From Aristolochia californica (lineage: Eukaryota > Streptophyta > Magnoliopsida > Piperales > Aristolochiaceae): DNA of 64,000 nucleotides. Shown piece by piece: positions 1 through 11,060 of the stretch (position 1 is its first letter; every line of letters begins with the position of its first letter). Location: assembly GCA_029961685.1 (NCBI GenBank), contig JARWKL010000007.1, positions 21,275,013-21,339,012 of the forward strand. The letters run 5' to 3'. The notes under the pieces were generated by a model. That model had not been told where the DNA came from, did no database searches, and worked only from the letters and a program-made list of their open reading frames with translations. The translations under genes were made by a program, and so were the position numbers.

Positions 1-168
1 ATTTAATGAGCGTTTGTTATTCTCCTTAAAAGCTTTGCATCCATAGATCATTTGCATCTTTAACATGTTTCAAACATGTATATCCATTTTTAAAACATGT
101 GTGGATGAAATCTCTTTCTTGCAAAATTCCAAGCTATTAGGCTTAAACTAGTGGAATTTCTAAAAATT
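1..168. repeat. Class B monomer, 3' end only (cut by window start)
   Basis: The window opens inside a B monomer: GCATCCATAG, TTTGCATCTTTAAC, the GTGTGGATGAAATCTC tail and CTATTAGGCTTAAACTAG are all B-type. It shows that the array continues to the left. Confidence 0.9.
63..100. other. Spaced inverted repeat ACATGTTT ... AAACATGT (most monomers)
   Basis: Arms of 8 bp flank 22 bp. In B copies the left arm also lies in a near-perfect local palindrome, CATGTTT-C-AAACATG. In A and C the centre reads TTTCTGGCATGCAT or TTTCAAGCATGCAT, which contains overlapping GCATGC and ATGCAT palindromes. The outer arms recur in most copies of all three classes. Confidence 0.6.
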
Positions 169-844
169 GGATAACAAAACTTTTGTGTTCATTTGTGTTG
201 GGTGAATAAATTTTTCTTAATTTATATATTTTATTGTTTTAAATTTTTTCCATACATCAACTATAAAATTTTCATTTAGTTGTAAGCTTTTTGCCTTGTT
301 TGTTTTCAGTATGAAGGGAGAGCGAAAAGTCAAAGTTTTGATTTAAAAAAAAAGTGTACATCTAAAATGGAAAAGCACAATGCACAATTGTAGGGAGAGA
401 TAATTCCAAAGAGTGTTTGTAATTTTTTGGGATTGTAAGCTCTTTTTAGTTTTTATATCTCAGGTTTTGCAATCATCCGAAAAAATTGGTGGCAGAGGAT
501 TTTTAACTGAGTGTTGAATTGCAATCCATAAGTCATTTCATACAAAAATATAGCCCGTTATGCATGATCAATCAAATTACAATCATCTATGATTAATTAT
601 GTCAGCTTTTTGCAAATGGGCAAAATAATGGCATGTTTGACTCGGGTAAATATCCCACCGCAAGTTCACTTGAGAATTTAATGAGCGTTTGTTATTCTCT
701 TTAAAAGCTTTGCATCCATAGCTCATTTGCATCTTTAACATGTTTCAAACATGCATATCCATTTTTAAAACAGGTGTAGAAAAAATCTCCTTCATGTAAA
801 ATTCCAAGCTTAATAGGGTTGGACTAATGAAATTTCGCAAACTT
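169..844. repeat. Chimeric C/B/C monomer
   Basis: The first part to about 575 is class C (TTGGGTGAATAAA, AAAAGTCAAAG, AAAAGCACAATGCACAATTG). From about 585 to 760 it is class B (GATTAATTATGTCAGC, GCAAGTTCAC, GCATCCATAGC). From about 774 to the end it is class C again (GTGTAGAAAAAATCTCC, AAGCTTAATAGGGTTGGAC). Length is normal (676 bp), so the B block looks like a conversion tract rather than a simple crossover. Confidence 0.85.
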
Positions 845-1254
845 GGATAACAAAACTTGTGTGTTCATTTGTGGTGTGTGAATAAATATTTTTTGTTTAC
901 ATTAGTTATTATTTTAAATATTTTTCACACATCAACTATAAAATTTTTATTTTGTTGTGATCTTTTTTGCCTTTTTTGTTTACGGGATGAAGGGGGAGCG
1001 AAAACTCAAAGTTCTGATGTAAGAAAAAAGTGTACCTCTAAAATAGAAATGCACAATGCACAAATTTATAGAAAGATATTTCAAAAGAGTGTCTGAATGT
1101 TTTAGGGATCGTATGCACTTTTTCGTTTTTATATCTAAGGTTTTGCAATCGTAGGGAAACGGGGGAGGTGGGCGATTTTTAACTGAGTGTTGACATCAAA
1201 TCCATAAGTCATTTCTTACAAAAATATAGCCCGTTACGCATGACAAATCACTTT

Positions 1255-1272
1255 ACAATCATCTATGATTGT
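1255..1272. other. Perfect dyad ACAATCAT-CT-ATGATTGT (in A and C monomers)
   Basis: The two 8-bp arms are exact reverse complements around a CT centre. The element is present in most A and C monomers. In B only the inner 6-bp arms remain (AATCAT-CT-ATGATTAATT). Such a dyad could bind a dimeric protein or form a small cruciform; no function is shown by the sequence. Confidence 0.6.
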
Positions 1273-3820
1273 TAGCTCAACTTTTTGAATATGGGCAAAA
1301 TAATGGCTTGTTTGACTTGGGCAAATATCCCACCGGACGTTCACTTGAGAATTTAATGAGCGTTTGTTATTCTCTTTAAAAGCTTTGGATCCACAAGTCA
1401 TTTGAATCTTTAACATGTTTCAAACATGCATATCCTTTTGTAAAACAAGTGTGGAAAAAATCTCCTGCTTGCAAAATTGCAAGATATTAGTTTTGGACTA
1501 GTGGAATTTCCCAAACTTGGATAACAAAACTTTTGTGTTCATTTGTGGTGTGTGAATAAATTTTCTTCATTTACTTTTGTTATTGTTTTAAACTTTTTCC
1601 GTACATCAACTATGAAATTTTTATTCTGTTGTGAGCTTTTTGCCTTGTTTGTTTTCGGGATGAAGGGAGAGCGAAAAGTCAAAGTTTTGATTTAAGAAAA
1701 AAATGTACATCTAAAACGGAAAAGAACAATGAACATATGTAGAGAGAGATAATTCCAAAGAGTGTCTGTAATTTTTAGGGATTGTAAGCACCTTTTCATT
1801 TTTATATCTCAGGTTTTGCAATCGTCGGGAAAAATTGGTGGCAGAGGATTTTTAACTAAGTGTTGAATTGCAATCCATAAGTCATTTCATACAAAAATAT
1901 AGCCTGTTACGCATGATAAATCACATTACATTTATCTATGATTAATTATGTCAGCTTTTAGCAAATGGGGAAAATAATGGCATGTTTCCATCGCAAGTTC
2001 ACTTGAGAATTTAATGAGCGTTTGTTATTGTCTTTAAAAGCTTTGCATCCATAGCTCATTTGCATCTTTAAAATTTTTCAAAAATGCATATCCATTTTTA
2101 AAACATGTGTGGATGAAATCTCTTTCTTGCAAAATTCCAAGCTATTAGGGTTAAACTAATGGAATTTCCAAAAATTTGATAACAAAAATTTTGTGTTCAT
2201 TTGTGTTGGGTGAATAAATTTTCTTTATTTATATTTGTTATTGTTTTAAATTTTTTCCATACATCAACTATAAAATTTTCATTTTGTTGTAAGCTTTTTG
2301 CCTTTTTTGTTTTCGGGATGATGGGAGAGCGAAAAGTCAAAGTTTTGATTTAAGAAAAGAGTGTGCATCTAAAATAGAAAATCACAATGCACAATTTTAG
2401 GGAGAGATAATTCCAAAGAGTGTCTGTAATTTTTAGGGGTTGTAAGCTCGTTTTAGTTTTTATATCTCAGGTTTTGCAATCGTCGGGAAAAATTGGTGGC
2501 AGAGGATTTATAACAGAGAGTTGAATTGAAATCCATAAGTCATTTCATACAAAAAAATTGCCCGTTACTCATGATAAATCACTTTACAATCATCTATGAT
2601 TGTTAGCTCAACTTTTTGAAAATGGGCAAAATAATGGCTTGTTTGACTTGGGCAAATATCCCACCGCACGTTCACTTGAGAATTATATGAGCGCTTGTTA
2701 TTCTCTTTAAAAGCTTTGGATCCATAGGTCATTTGAATCTTTAACATGTTTCTAGCATGCATATCCATTTTTAAAACATGTGTAGAAAAAATCTCCTTCA
2801 TGTAAAATTCCAAGATATTAGTTTAGGACTAATGGAATTTCCCAAACTCGGATAACAAAACTTTTGTGTTCATTTGTGGTGTGTGAATAAATTTTCTTCA
2901 TTTACTTTTTTTATTGTTTTAAACTTCTTCCGTACAACAACTATGAAATTTTCAATTTGCTGTGATCTATTTCCCTTTTTTGTTTACGGGATGAAGGGAG
3001 AGCGAAAAACTCGAAGTTTTGATTTAAGAAAAATGTGTACATCTAAAAAGGAAATGCACAATGCACATATGTAGAGAGAGATAATTCCAAAGAGTGTCTG
3101 TAATTTTTAGGAATTGTAAGCACCTTTTGGTTTTTATAGCTCAGGTTTTGCAATTGTCCGGAAAAATGGGTTGCGGAGGATTTTTAACTGAGTGTTGAAT
3201 TGCAATCCATAAGTCATTTCATACAGAAATATAGCCCGTTACGCATGATAAATCACATTACAATCATATATGATTAATTATGTCAGCTTTTTGCAAATGG
3301 GCAAAATAATGGCATGTTTGACTCAAGGTAAATATCCCACCGCAAGTTCACTTGAGAATTTATTGAGCGTTTGTTATTCTATTTAGAAGCTTTGCATCCA
3401 TAGCTCATTTGCATCTTTAACATGTTTCAAACATGCATATCCATTTTTAAAACATGTGTGGATGAAATCTCGCTCTTTCAAAATTCCAAGCTATTAGGGT
3501 TAAACTAGTGGAATTTCCAAAAATTGGATAACAAAACTTTTGTGTTCATTTGTGTTGGGAGAATAAATTTTCTTTATTTATATTTTTTTTGTTTTAAATT
3601 ATTTCCATACATCAACTATTAAATTTTCATTTTGTTGTAATTTTTTGCCTTGTTTGTTTTCGGGAGGAAGGGAGAGCGAAAAGTCAAAGTTTTGATTTAA
3701 GAAAAAAGTGTACATCTAAAATGGAAAAGCACAATACACAATTGTAGGGAGAGATAATTCCAAAGAGTGTTTGTAATTTTTAGGGATTGTAAGCTCTTTT
3801 TAGTTTTTATATCTCAGGTT

Positions 3821-3832
3821 TTTGCAATCCTT
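3821..3832. repeat. Deletion scar: 52-bp loss between TGCAATC repeats
   Basis: In this C monomer CTCAGGTTTTTGCAATCC joins directly to TTAAATCATTTC. The tract normally lying between the two TGCAATC copies, including GGTGGCAGAGG and AACTGAGTGTTG, is gone. The monomer is 621 bp as a result. Confidence 0.92.
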
Positions 3833-4146
3833 AAATCATTTCATACAAAAATATAGCCCCTTACGCATGATAAATCACTACACAATCATCTATGATTGTT
3901 AGATCAAATTTTTGAAAATGGGCAAAATAATGACTTGTTAGACTCGGGTAAATATCCCACCGAACGTTCACTTGAGAATTTAATGAGCGTTTGTTATTCT
4001 CTTTAAAAGCTTTGGATCCATAGGTCATTTGAATCTTTTACATATTTCAAGCATGCATATCCATTTTTAAAACATGTGTAGAAAAAATCTCCTTCATGTA
4101 AAATTCCAAGCTTAATAGGGTTGGACTAATGGAATTTCCCAAACTT

Positions 4147-6169
4147 GGATAACAAAACTTTTGTGTTCATTTGTGGTGTGTGAATAGATATTTTTTATTT
4201 ACATTAGTTATTATTTTAAACATTTTCCACACATCAACTATAAAATTTTTATTTTGTTGTGATCTTTTTTTCCTTTTTTGTTTACGGGATGAAGGGGGAG
4301 CGAAATCTCAAAGTTCTGATTTATGAAAAAAGTGTACATCTAAAATAGAAATGCACAATGCACAAATGTAGAGAGAGATATTTTCAAAGAGTGTCTGTAT
4401 GTTTTATGGATCGTGTGCACTTTTTTCGTTTTTATATCTAAGGTTTTGCAATCGTCGGGAAACGGGGGAGGCGGGCGATTTTTAACTGAGTGTTGACATC
4501 AAATCCATAAGTCATTTCTTACAAAAATATAGCCCGTTACGCATGAAAAATCACTTTACAATCATCTATGATTGTTAGCTCAACTTTTTGAATATGGGCA
4601 AAATTATGGCTTGTTTGACTCGGGAGAATATCCCACCACACATTCACTTGAGAATTTAATGAGCGTTAGTTATTCTCTTTAAAAGCTTTGGATCCATAGG
4701 TCATTTGAATCTTTAAAATGTTTCTGGCAAGCATATCCATTTTTAAAACATGTGTAGAAAAAATCTCCTTCATGCAAAATTCCAAGATATTAGTTTTGGA
4801 CTTGTGGAATTTCCCAAACTTGGATAACAAAACTTTTGTGTTCATTTGTGATGTGTGAATAAATTTTTTTCATTTACTTTTTTTATTGTTTTAAAATTTT
4901 TCCGTACATAAACTATGAAATTTTCATTTTGCTGTGATCTATTTGCCTTTTTTGATTAGTTGCTGAAGGGAGAACAAAAAACTCGAAGTTTTGATTTAAG
5001 AAAAATGTGTACATCTAAAATGGAAAAGCACAATGCACAATTGTAGGGAGAGATAATTCCAAAGAGTGTCAGTAATTTTGATGGATTCTAAGCTCTTTTT
5101 ACGTTTTATATCTCAGGTTTTGCAATCGTCAGGAAAAATTGGTGGCAGAGGATTTTAAACTGAGTGTTGAATTTCAAACCATAAGTCATTTCATACAAAA
5201 ATAAAGCCCGTTGCGCATGATAAATCACTTTACAATCATCTATGATTGTTAGATCAAATTTTTGAAAATGGGCAAAATAAAGACTTGTTAGACTCGGGTA
5301 AATATCCCACCGAATGTTCACTGTAGAATTTAATGAGCGTTTGTTATTCTCTTTAAAAGCTTTGGATCCATAGGTCATTTGAATCTTTAACATGTTTCAG
5401 GCATGCATATCCATTTTTAAAACAAGTGTAGAAAAAATCCCCTTCATGTAAAATTCCAAGCTTAATAGGGTTGGACTAATGGAATTTCCCAAACATGGAT
5501 AACAAAACTTTTGTGTTCATTTGTGTTGGGTGAAAAAATTTCTTTATTTATATTTGTTATTGTTTTAAATTTTTTCCATACATCAACTATAAAATTTTCA
5601 TTTTGTTGTAAGCTTTTTGCCTTGTTTGTTTTCGGGAGGAAGGGAGAGCGAAATGTCAAAGTTTTGATTTAAGAAAAAAGTGTACATCTAAAATGGAAAG
5701 CCACAATCCACAATTGTTGGGAGAGATAATTCCAAAGAATGTCTGGAATTTTTAGGGATTGTAAGCTCTTTTAAGTTTTTATATCTCAGGTTTTGCAATA
5801 GTCGGGAAAAATTGGTGGCAGAGGATTTTTAACTGAGTGTTGAATTGCAATCCATAATTCATTTCATAAAAAAATATAGCCCGTTACGCATGATAAATCA
5901 CTTTACAATCATCTATGATTGTTAGATCAAATTTTTGAAAATGGGCAAAATAATGACTTGTTAGACTCGGGTAAATATCCCACCGCACGTTCACTTGAGA
6001 ATTTAATCAGCGTTTGTAATTCTCTTTAAAAGCTTTGGATCCAAAGGTCATTTCAATCTTTAACATGTTTCCAGCATGCATATCCATTTTTGAAACATGT
6101 GTGGAAAAAATCTCCTTCATGTAAAATTCCAAGCTTAATAGGGTTGGACTAATGGAATTTCCCAAACTT
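4147..6169. repeat. HOR trimer A, B/C, C (2,023 bp)
   Basis: Starts: 4147 (A), 4822 (B to about 5015, then C), 5497 (C). Unit length and monomer number are normal although the second monomer switches from B to C, so a conversion tract fits better than unequal crossover. The C at 5497 carries a run of rare variants (TTTGTAATTCTC, GGATCCAAAGG, TTTCCAGCATGC, TTTTTGAAACATG) matching the C at 35213. Confidence 0.87.
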
Positions 6170-7384
6170 GGATAACAAAAATTTTGTGTTCATTTCTGGT
6201 GAGTGAATGGATATTTTTTATTTACATTAGTTATTATTTTAAATATTTTCCACACATCAACTATAAAATTTTTATTTTGTTGTGATCTTTTTTGCCTTAT
6301 TTGTTTACGGGATGAAGGGGGAGCGAAAACTCAAAGTTCTGATTTAAGAAAAAAGTGTAGATTTAAAAAGGAAATGCACAATGCGCAAATGTAGAGGGAG
6401 ATATTTCCAAAGAGTGTCTGTATGTTTTAGGGATCGTATGCACTTTTTTCGTTTTAATATCTAAGGTTTTGCAATCGTCGGGAAACGGGGGGGGCGAGCG
6501 ATTTTTAACTAAGTGTTGACTTCAAATCCATAAGTAATTTCTTACAAAAATATAGCCCGTTACGCATGACAAATCACTTTACAATCATCTATGATTGTTA
6601 GCTCAACTTTTTGAATATGGGCAAAATAATGACTTGTTTGACTCGGGCAAATATCCCACCCCACGTTGACTTGAGAATTTAATGTACTTTTGTTATTCTC
6701 TTTAAAATCTTTGGATCCACAGGTCATTAGAATCTTTAACATGTTTCTGGCATGCATATCCCTTTTTAAAACATGTGTAGAAAAAATCTCCTTCATGTAA
6801 AATTCCAAGATATTAGTTTTGGACTGGTGAAATTTCCAAAACTTGGATAACAAAACTTTTGTGTTCATTTGTGGTGTGTGAATAAATTTTCTTCATTTAC
6901 TTTTTTTATTGTTTTAAACTTTTTCCGTACATCAACTATGAAATTTTCATTTTGCTGTGATCTTTTTGCCTTTTTTGTTTACGGGATGAAGAGAGAGCGA
7001 AAAACTCAAAGTTTTTATTTAAGAAAAATGTGTACATCTAAAACGGAAATGCATAATGCACATATGTAGAGAGGGATAATTCCAAAGAGTGTCTGTAATT
7101 TTTAGGGATTGTAAGCACCTTTTCATTTTTATATCTCAGGTTTTGCAATCGTTGAGAAAAATGGGTTGCAGACGATTTTTAACTGAGTGTTGAATTGCAA
7201 TCCATAAGTCATTTCTTATGAAAATATAGCCCGTTACGCATGATAAATCACATTACAATCATCTATGATTAATTATGTCAGCATTTAACAAATGGGCAAA
7301 ATAATGGCATGTTTGACTCGGGTAAATATCCCACCGCAAGGTCACTTGAGAAATTAAAGAGCGTTTGTTATTCTCTTTAAAAGC

Positions 7385-7392
7385 TTTGCATC
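7385..7392. repeat. Deletion scar at TTTGCATC (17 bp lost)
   Basis: A normal B has TTTGCATC, then CATAGCTCA, then TTTGCATC again. Here a single TTTGCATC is left, followed by TTTAAC. Confidence 0.9.
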
Positions 7393-7855
7393 TTTAACAT
7401 GTTTCAAACATGCATATCCATTTTTAAAACATGTGTGGACGAAACTGTTTCTTGCAAAATTCCAAGCTATTAGGGGTAAACTAGTGGAATTTCCCAAAAT
7501 TGGATAACAAAACTTTTGTGTTCATTTGTGTTGGGTGAATAAATTTTCTTTATTTATATTTGTTATTGTTTTAAATTTTTTCCATACATCAACTATAAAA
7601 TTTTCATTTTGTTGTAAACCATTTGCCTTGTTTGTTTTCGGGATGAAGGGAGAGCGAAAAGTCAAAGTTTTGATTTAAGAAAAGAGTGTACATCTAAAAT
7701 GGAAAAGAACAATGCACAATTGTAGGGAGAGATAACTCCAAAGAGTGTCTGCAATTTTAAGGGATTGTAAGCTCTTTTTTGTTTTTATATCTCAGGTTTT
7801 GCAATCGTTGGGAAAAATTGGTGGCGGAGGCTTTTTAACAGAGTGTTGAATTGCA

Positions 7856-8059
7856 ATCCATAAGTCATTTCATACAAAAATATAGCCCGTTACGTATAAT
7901 AAATCACTTTACAATCATCTATGATTGTTAGATCAAATTTTTGGAAACGGGCAAAATAATGACTTGTTAGACTCGGGTAAATATCCCACCGCACGTTCAC
8001 TTGAGAATTTAATGAGCGTTTGTTATTCTCTTTAAAAGCTTTGGATCCATAGGTCATTT
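7856..8059. repeat. Internal direct repeat in the monomer, 189 bp apart
   Basis: ATCCATAAGTCATTT (7856-7870) and ATCCATAGGTCATTT (8045-8059) match at 14 of 15 positions in the same orientation. The pair occurs in A and C; in B the second copy is ATCCATAGCTCATTT. It may be a trace of an older, shorter repeat unit inside the 674-bp monomer. Confidence 0.5.
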
Positions 8060-8174
8060 GAATCTTTAACATGTTTCAAGCATGCATATCCATTTTTAAA
8101 ACATGTGTAGAAAAAACTCCTTCATGTAAAATTCCAAGCTTAATAGGGTTGGACTAATGGAATTTCCCAAACTT

Positions 8175-10869
8175 GGATAAAAAAAATTTTGTCTTCATTT
8201 GTGGTGTGTGTATAGATATTTTTTATTTACATTAGTTATTATTTTAAATATTTTCCACACATCACCTATAAATGTTTTATTTTGTTGTGATCTTTTTTGC
8301 CTTTTTTGTTTACGGGATGAAGGGGGAGCGAAAACTCAAAGTTCTGATTTAAGAAAAAAGTGCATATCTAAAATGGAAATGCACAATGCACAAAGGTGGA
8401 GAGAGATATTTCCAAAGAGTGTCTGAATGTTTTAGGGATCGTATGCACTTTTTTCGTTTTTATATCTAAGCTTTTGCAATCGTCGGGAAAGGGGGGAGGC
8501 GAGCGATTTTTAACTGAGTGTTGACTTCAAATCCATAAGTCATTTCTTTCAAAAATTTAGCCCGTTACGCATGACAAATCACTTTACAATCATCTATGAT
8601 TGTTAGCTCAACGTTTTGAATATGGTCAAAATAATGGCTTGTTTGACTCGGGCAAATATCCCACCGCACGTTCACTTGAGAATTTAATGAGCGTTTGTTA
8701 TTCTCTTTAAAAGCTTTGGATCCATAGGTCATTTGAATCTTTAACATGTTTCTGGCATGCATATCCATTTTTAAAACATGTGCAGAAAAAATCTCCTTCA
8801 TGTAAAATTCCAAGAAATTAGTTTTGGACTAGTGGAATTTCCCAAAATTGGATAACAAAACTTTTGACTTCGTTTGTGGTGTGTGAATAAATTTTCTTCA
8901 TTTAATTTTTTTATTGTTTTAAACTTTTTCCGTACATCGACTATGAAATTTTCATTTGTTGTGATCTATTTGCCTTTTTTGTTTACGGGATGAAGGGAGA
9001 GCGAAAAACTCGAAGTTTTGATTTAAGAAAAATGTGTATATGTAAAATGGAAATGCACAATGCACATATGCAGAGAGAGATAATTCCAAAGAGTGTCTAT
9101 AATTTTTAGGGATTGTAAGCACCTTTTCGTTTTTATATCTCAGGTTTTGCAATCGTCGGGAAAAATGGGTTGCGGTGGATTTTTAACTAAGTGTTGAATT
9201 GCAATCCGTAAGTCATTTCATACAAAAATATAGCCCGTTAAGCATGATAAATCACATTACAATAATCTATGATTAATTATGTCAGCTTTTTGCAAATGGG
9301 CAAAATAATGGCATGTTTGACTCGGGTAAATATCCCACCGCAAGGTCACTTGAGAATTTAATGAGCGTTTGTTATTCTCTTTAAAAGCTTTGTATCCATA
9401 GCTCATTTGCGTCTTTATCATGTTTTAAACTGCATATCCATTTTTAAAACATGTGTGGATGAAATCTCTTTCTTGCAAAATTCCTAGCTATTAGGGTTAA
9501 ACTAGTGGAATTTCCTAAAATTGGATAACAAAAATTTTGTGTTCATTTGTGTTGGGTGAACAAATTTTCTTTATTTATATTTGTTATTGTTTTAAATTTT
9601 TTCCATACATCAACTATAAAATTTTCATTTTGTTGTAATCTTTTTGCCTTGTTTGTTTTCGGGATGAAGGGAGAGCGAAAAGTCAAAGTTTTGATTTAAG
9701 AAAAAAGTGTACATCTAAAATGGAAAAGCAAAATGCACATATGTGGAGAGAGATAATTCCAAAGAGTGCCTATAATTTAAAGGGATTGTAAGCACCTTTT
9801 TGTTTTTATATCTCAGGTTTTGCAATCATCGGAAAAAATGGGTTGCGGAGGATTTTTAACTGAGTGTTGAATTGCAATCCATATCTCATTTCATACAAAA
9901 ATATAGCCCGTTATGCATGATAAATCACATTACAATCATCTATGATTAATTATGTCAGCTTTTTGCAAATGGGCAAAATAATGGCCCGTTTGACTCGGGC
10001 AAATATCCCACCGCAAGTTCACTTGAGAATTTAACGAGCGTTTGTTATTCTCTTTAAAAGCTTTGCCTCCATAGCTCATTTGCGTCTTTAACATGTTTCA
10101 AACATGCATATGCATTTTGAAAACATGTGTGGATGAAATCTCTTTCTTGCAAAATTCCAAGCTATTAGGGTTAAACTAGTGGAATTTCCCAAAATTGGAT
10201 AACAAAACTTTTGTGTTCATTTGTGCTGGGTGAATAAATTTTCTTTATTTATATTTGTTATTGTATTAATTTTTTCCACACATCAACTATAAAATTTTCA
10301 TTTTGTTGTAATCTTTTTGCCTTGTTTGTTTTCGGGATGAAGGGAGAGCGAAAAGTCAAAGTTTTGATTTAAGAAAAAAGTGTACATCTAAAATGGAAAA
10401 GCAGAATGCACAATTGTTGGGAGAGATAATTCCAAAGAGTGTCTGTAATTTTTAGGGAAAGTAAGGTCTTTTTAGTTTTTATATCTCAGGTTTTGCAATC
10501 GTCGGGAAAAATTAGTGGCAGAGGATTTTTAACTGAGTGTCGAATTGCAATCCATAAGTCATTTAATACAAAAATATAGCCCGTTTCGCATGATAAATCA
10601 CATGACAATCATCTATGATTGTTAGATCAAATTTTTGAAGATGGGCAAAATAATGACTTGTTAGACTCGGGTAAATATCCCACCGCACGTTCGCCTGAGA
10701 ATTTAATGAGCGTTTGTTATTCTCTTTAAAAGATTTGGATCCATAGGTCATTTGAATCTTTAACATGTTTCAAGCATGCATATCCATTTTTAAAACATGT
10801 CTAGAAAAAATCTCCTTCATGTTAAATTCCAAGCTTAATAGGGTTGGACTAATGGAATTTCCCAAACTT
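8175..10869. repeat. HOR tetramer A, B, C/B, C (2,695 bp)
   Basis: Starts: 8175 (A), 8850 (B), 9523 (C to about 9728, then B), 10197 (C). The C/B chimera adds one monomer by letting a second C follow. The same A, B, C/B, C arrangement recurs at 60758-63448. Confidence 0.9.
10197..10869. repeat. Representative class C monomer (673 bp)
   Basis: Class C diagnostics in order: GTGAATAAATTTTCTTTATT, TTGTTGTAA followed by a pyrimidine-rich stretch and CCTTGTTTGTTTTCGGG, GAAAAGTCAAAG, an AAAAGCA-type tract with GCACAATTGTTGG, TCTTTTTAGTTTTTATATC, an ATTAGTGGCAGAGG variant of the usual ATTGGTGGCAGAGG, GTTAGATCAAATTTTTG, GACTTGTTAGACTCGGG, a GGATCCATAGG BamHI site, TTTCAAGCATGC and the tail AAGCTTAATAGGGTTGGAC. 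C resembles B more in its first half and A more in its second half. Confidence 0.92.
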
Positions 10870-10985
10870 GGATAACAAAACTTTTGTGTTCATTTGTGGT
10901 GTCTGAATAGATATTTTTTATTTACTTTAGTTTTATTTTAAATATTTTCCACACATCAACTATAAATTTTTTATTTTGTTGTGAT

Positions 10986-10992
10986 CTTTTTT
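10986..10992. repeat. Deletion scar at CTTTTTT (about 156 bp lost)
   Basis: In class A, CTTTTTT occurs before GCC and again before CGTTTTTATATC. Here GTGATCTTTTTT joins CGTTTTCATATC, so one copy and everything between are missing, including the GATGAAGGGGGAGCG segment. Compared with the A at 8175, the repeats lie about 156 bp apart. Confidence 0.9.
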
Positions 10993-11056
10993 CGTTTTCA
11001 TATCTAAGGTTTTGCAATCGTCGGCAAACGAGGAAGGCCAACGATTTTTAACTGAG

Positions 11057-11060
11057 TGTT
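11057..11060. repeat. Deletion scar at TGTT (about 177 bp lost)
   Basis: AACTGAGTGTT joins ATTCTCTTTAAAAGC. In the A at 8175, the TGTT of GAGTGTTGAC (8519) and that of GTTTGTTATTC (8696) lie 177 bp apart, matching the loss. Confidence 0.9.

Larger units (their letters stand above)
845..4146. repeat. Irregular pentamer HOR: A, B*, C/A, B, C
   Basis: Monomers start at 845 (A), 1519 (mosaic B with C patches at about 1630-1705 and 1825-1850), 2177 (C to about 2550, then A from about 2590), 2850 (B) and 3526 (C, 621 bp). The C/A chimera lets a second B follow without a full A between, as expected from a C-A misaligned exchange. The first A has an unusual tail (TCTCCTGCTTGCAAAATTGC) shared with 59424-60083. 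The B* copy lacks about 16 bp near 1985, and the last C carries a 52-bp microhomology deletion. Confidence 0.88.
6170..8174. repeat. HOR trimer A-B-C (2,005 bp)
   Basis: Starts: 6170 (A), 6845 (B), 7502 (C). The order is canonical. The B copy is 657 bp because about 17 bp between two TTTGCATC repeats is missing at 7385-7392. The A copy has an extended run of eight G at 6487-6494 in its G+C patch. Confidence 0.92.

Noticed and set aside
857..1096. Plus-strand frames of 60-80 codons in A monomers (MWCVNRYFLFTLVIILNIFHTS type) and 66 codons in B monomers
   Set aside because: They recur once per satellite monomer, begin at the same repeat position, are broken in many copies and show no known domain. 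They are open by repeat homogeneity, not as genes.
3580..3600. Yeast ARS-consensus-like ATTTATATTTT in C monomers
   Set aside because: Perfect or near matches are expected by chance in such AT-rich DNA, and most eukaryotes lack sequence-specific origins.
6560..6868. 102-codon minus-strand frame (also at 12946-13254)
   Set aside because: It is the usual minus-strand A frame, extended into the next monomer's anchor because an upstream stop is missing. No domain or start context supports a gene.
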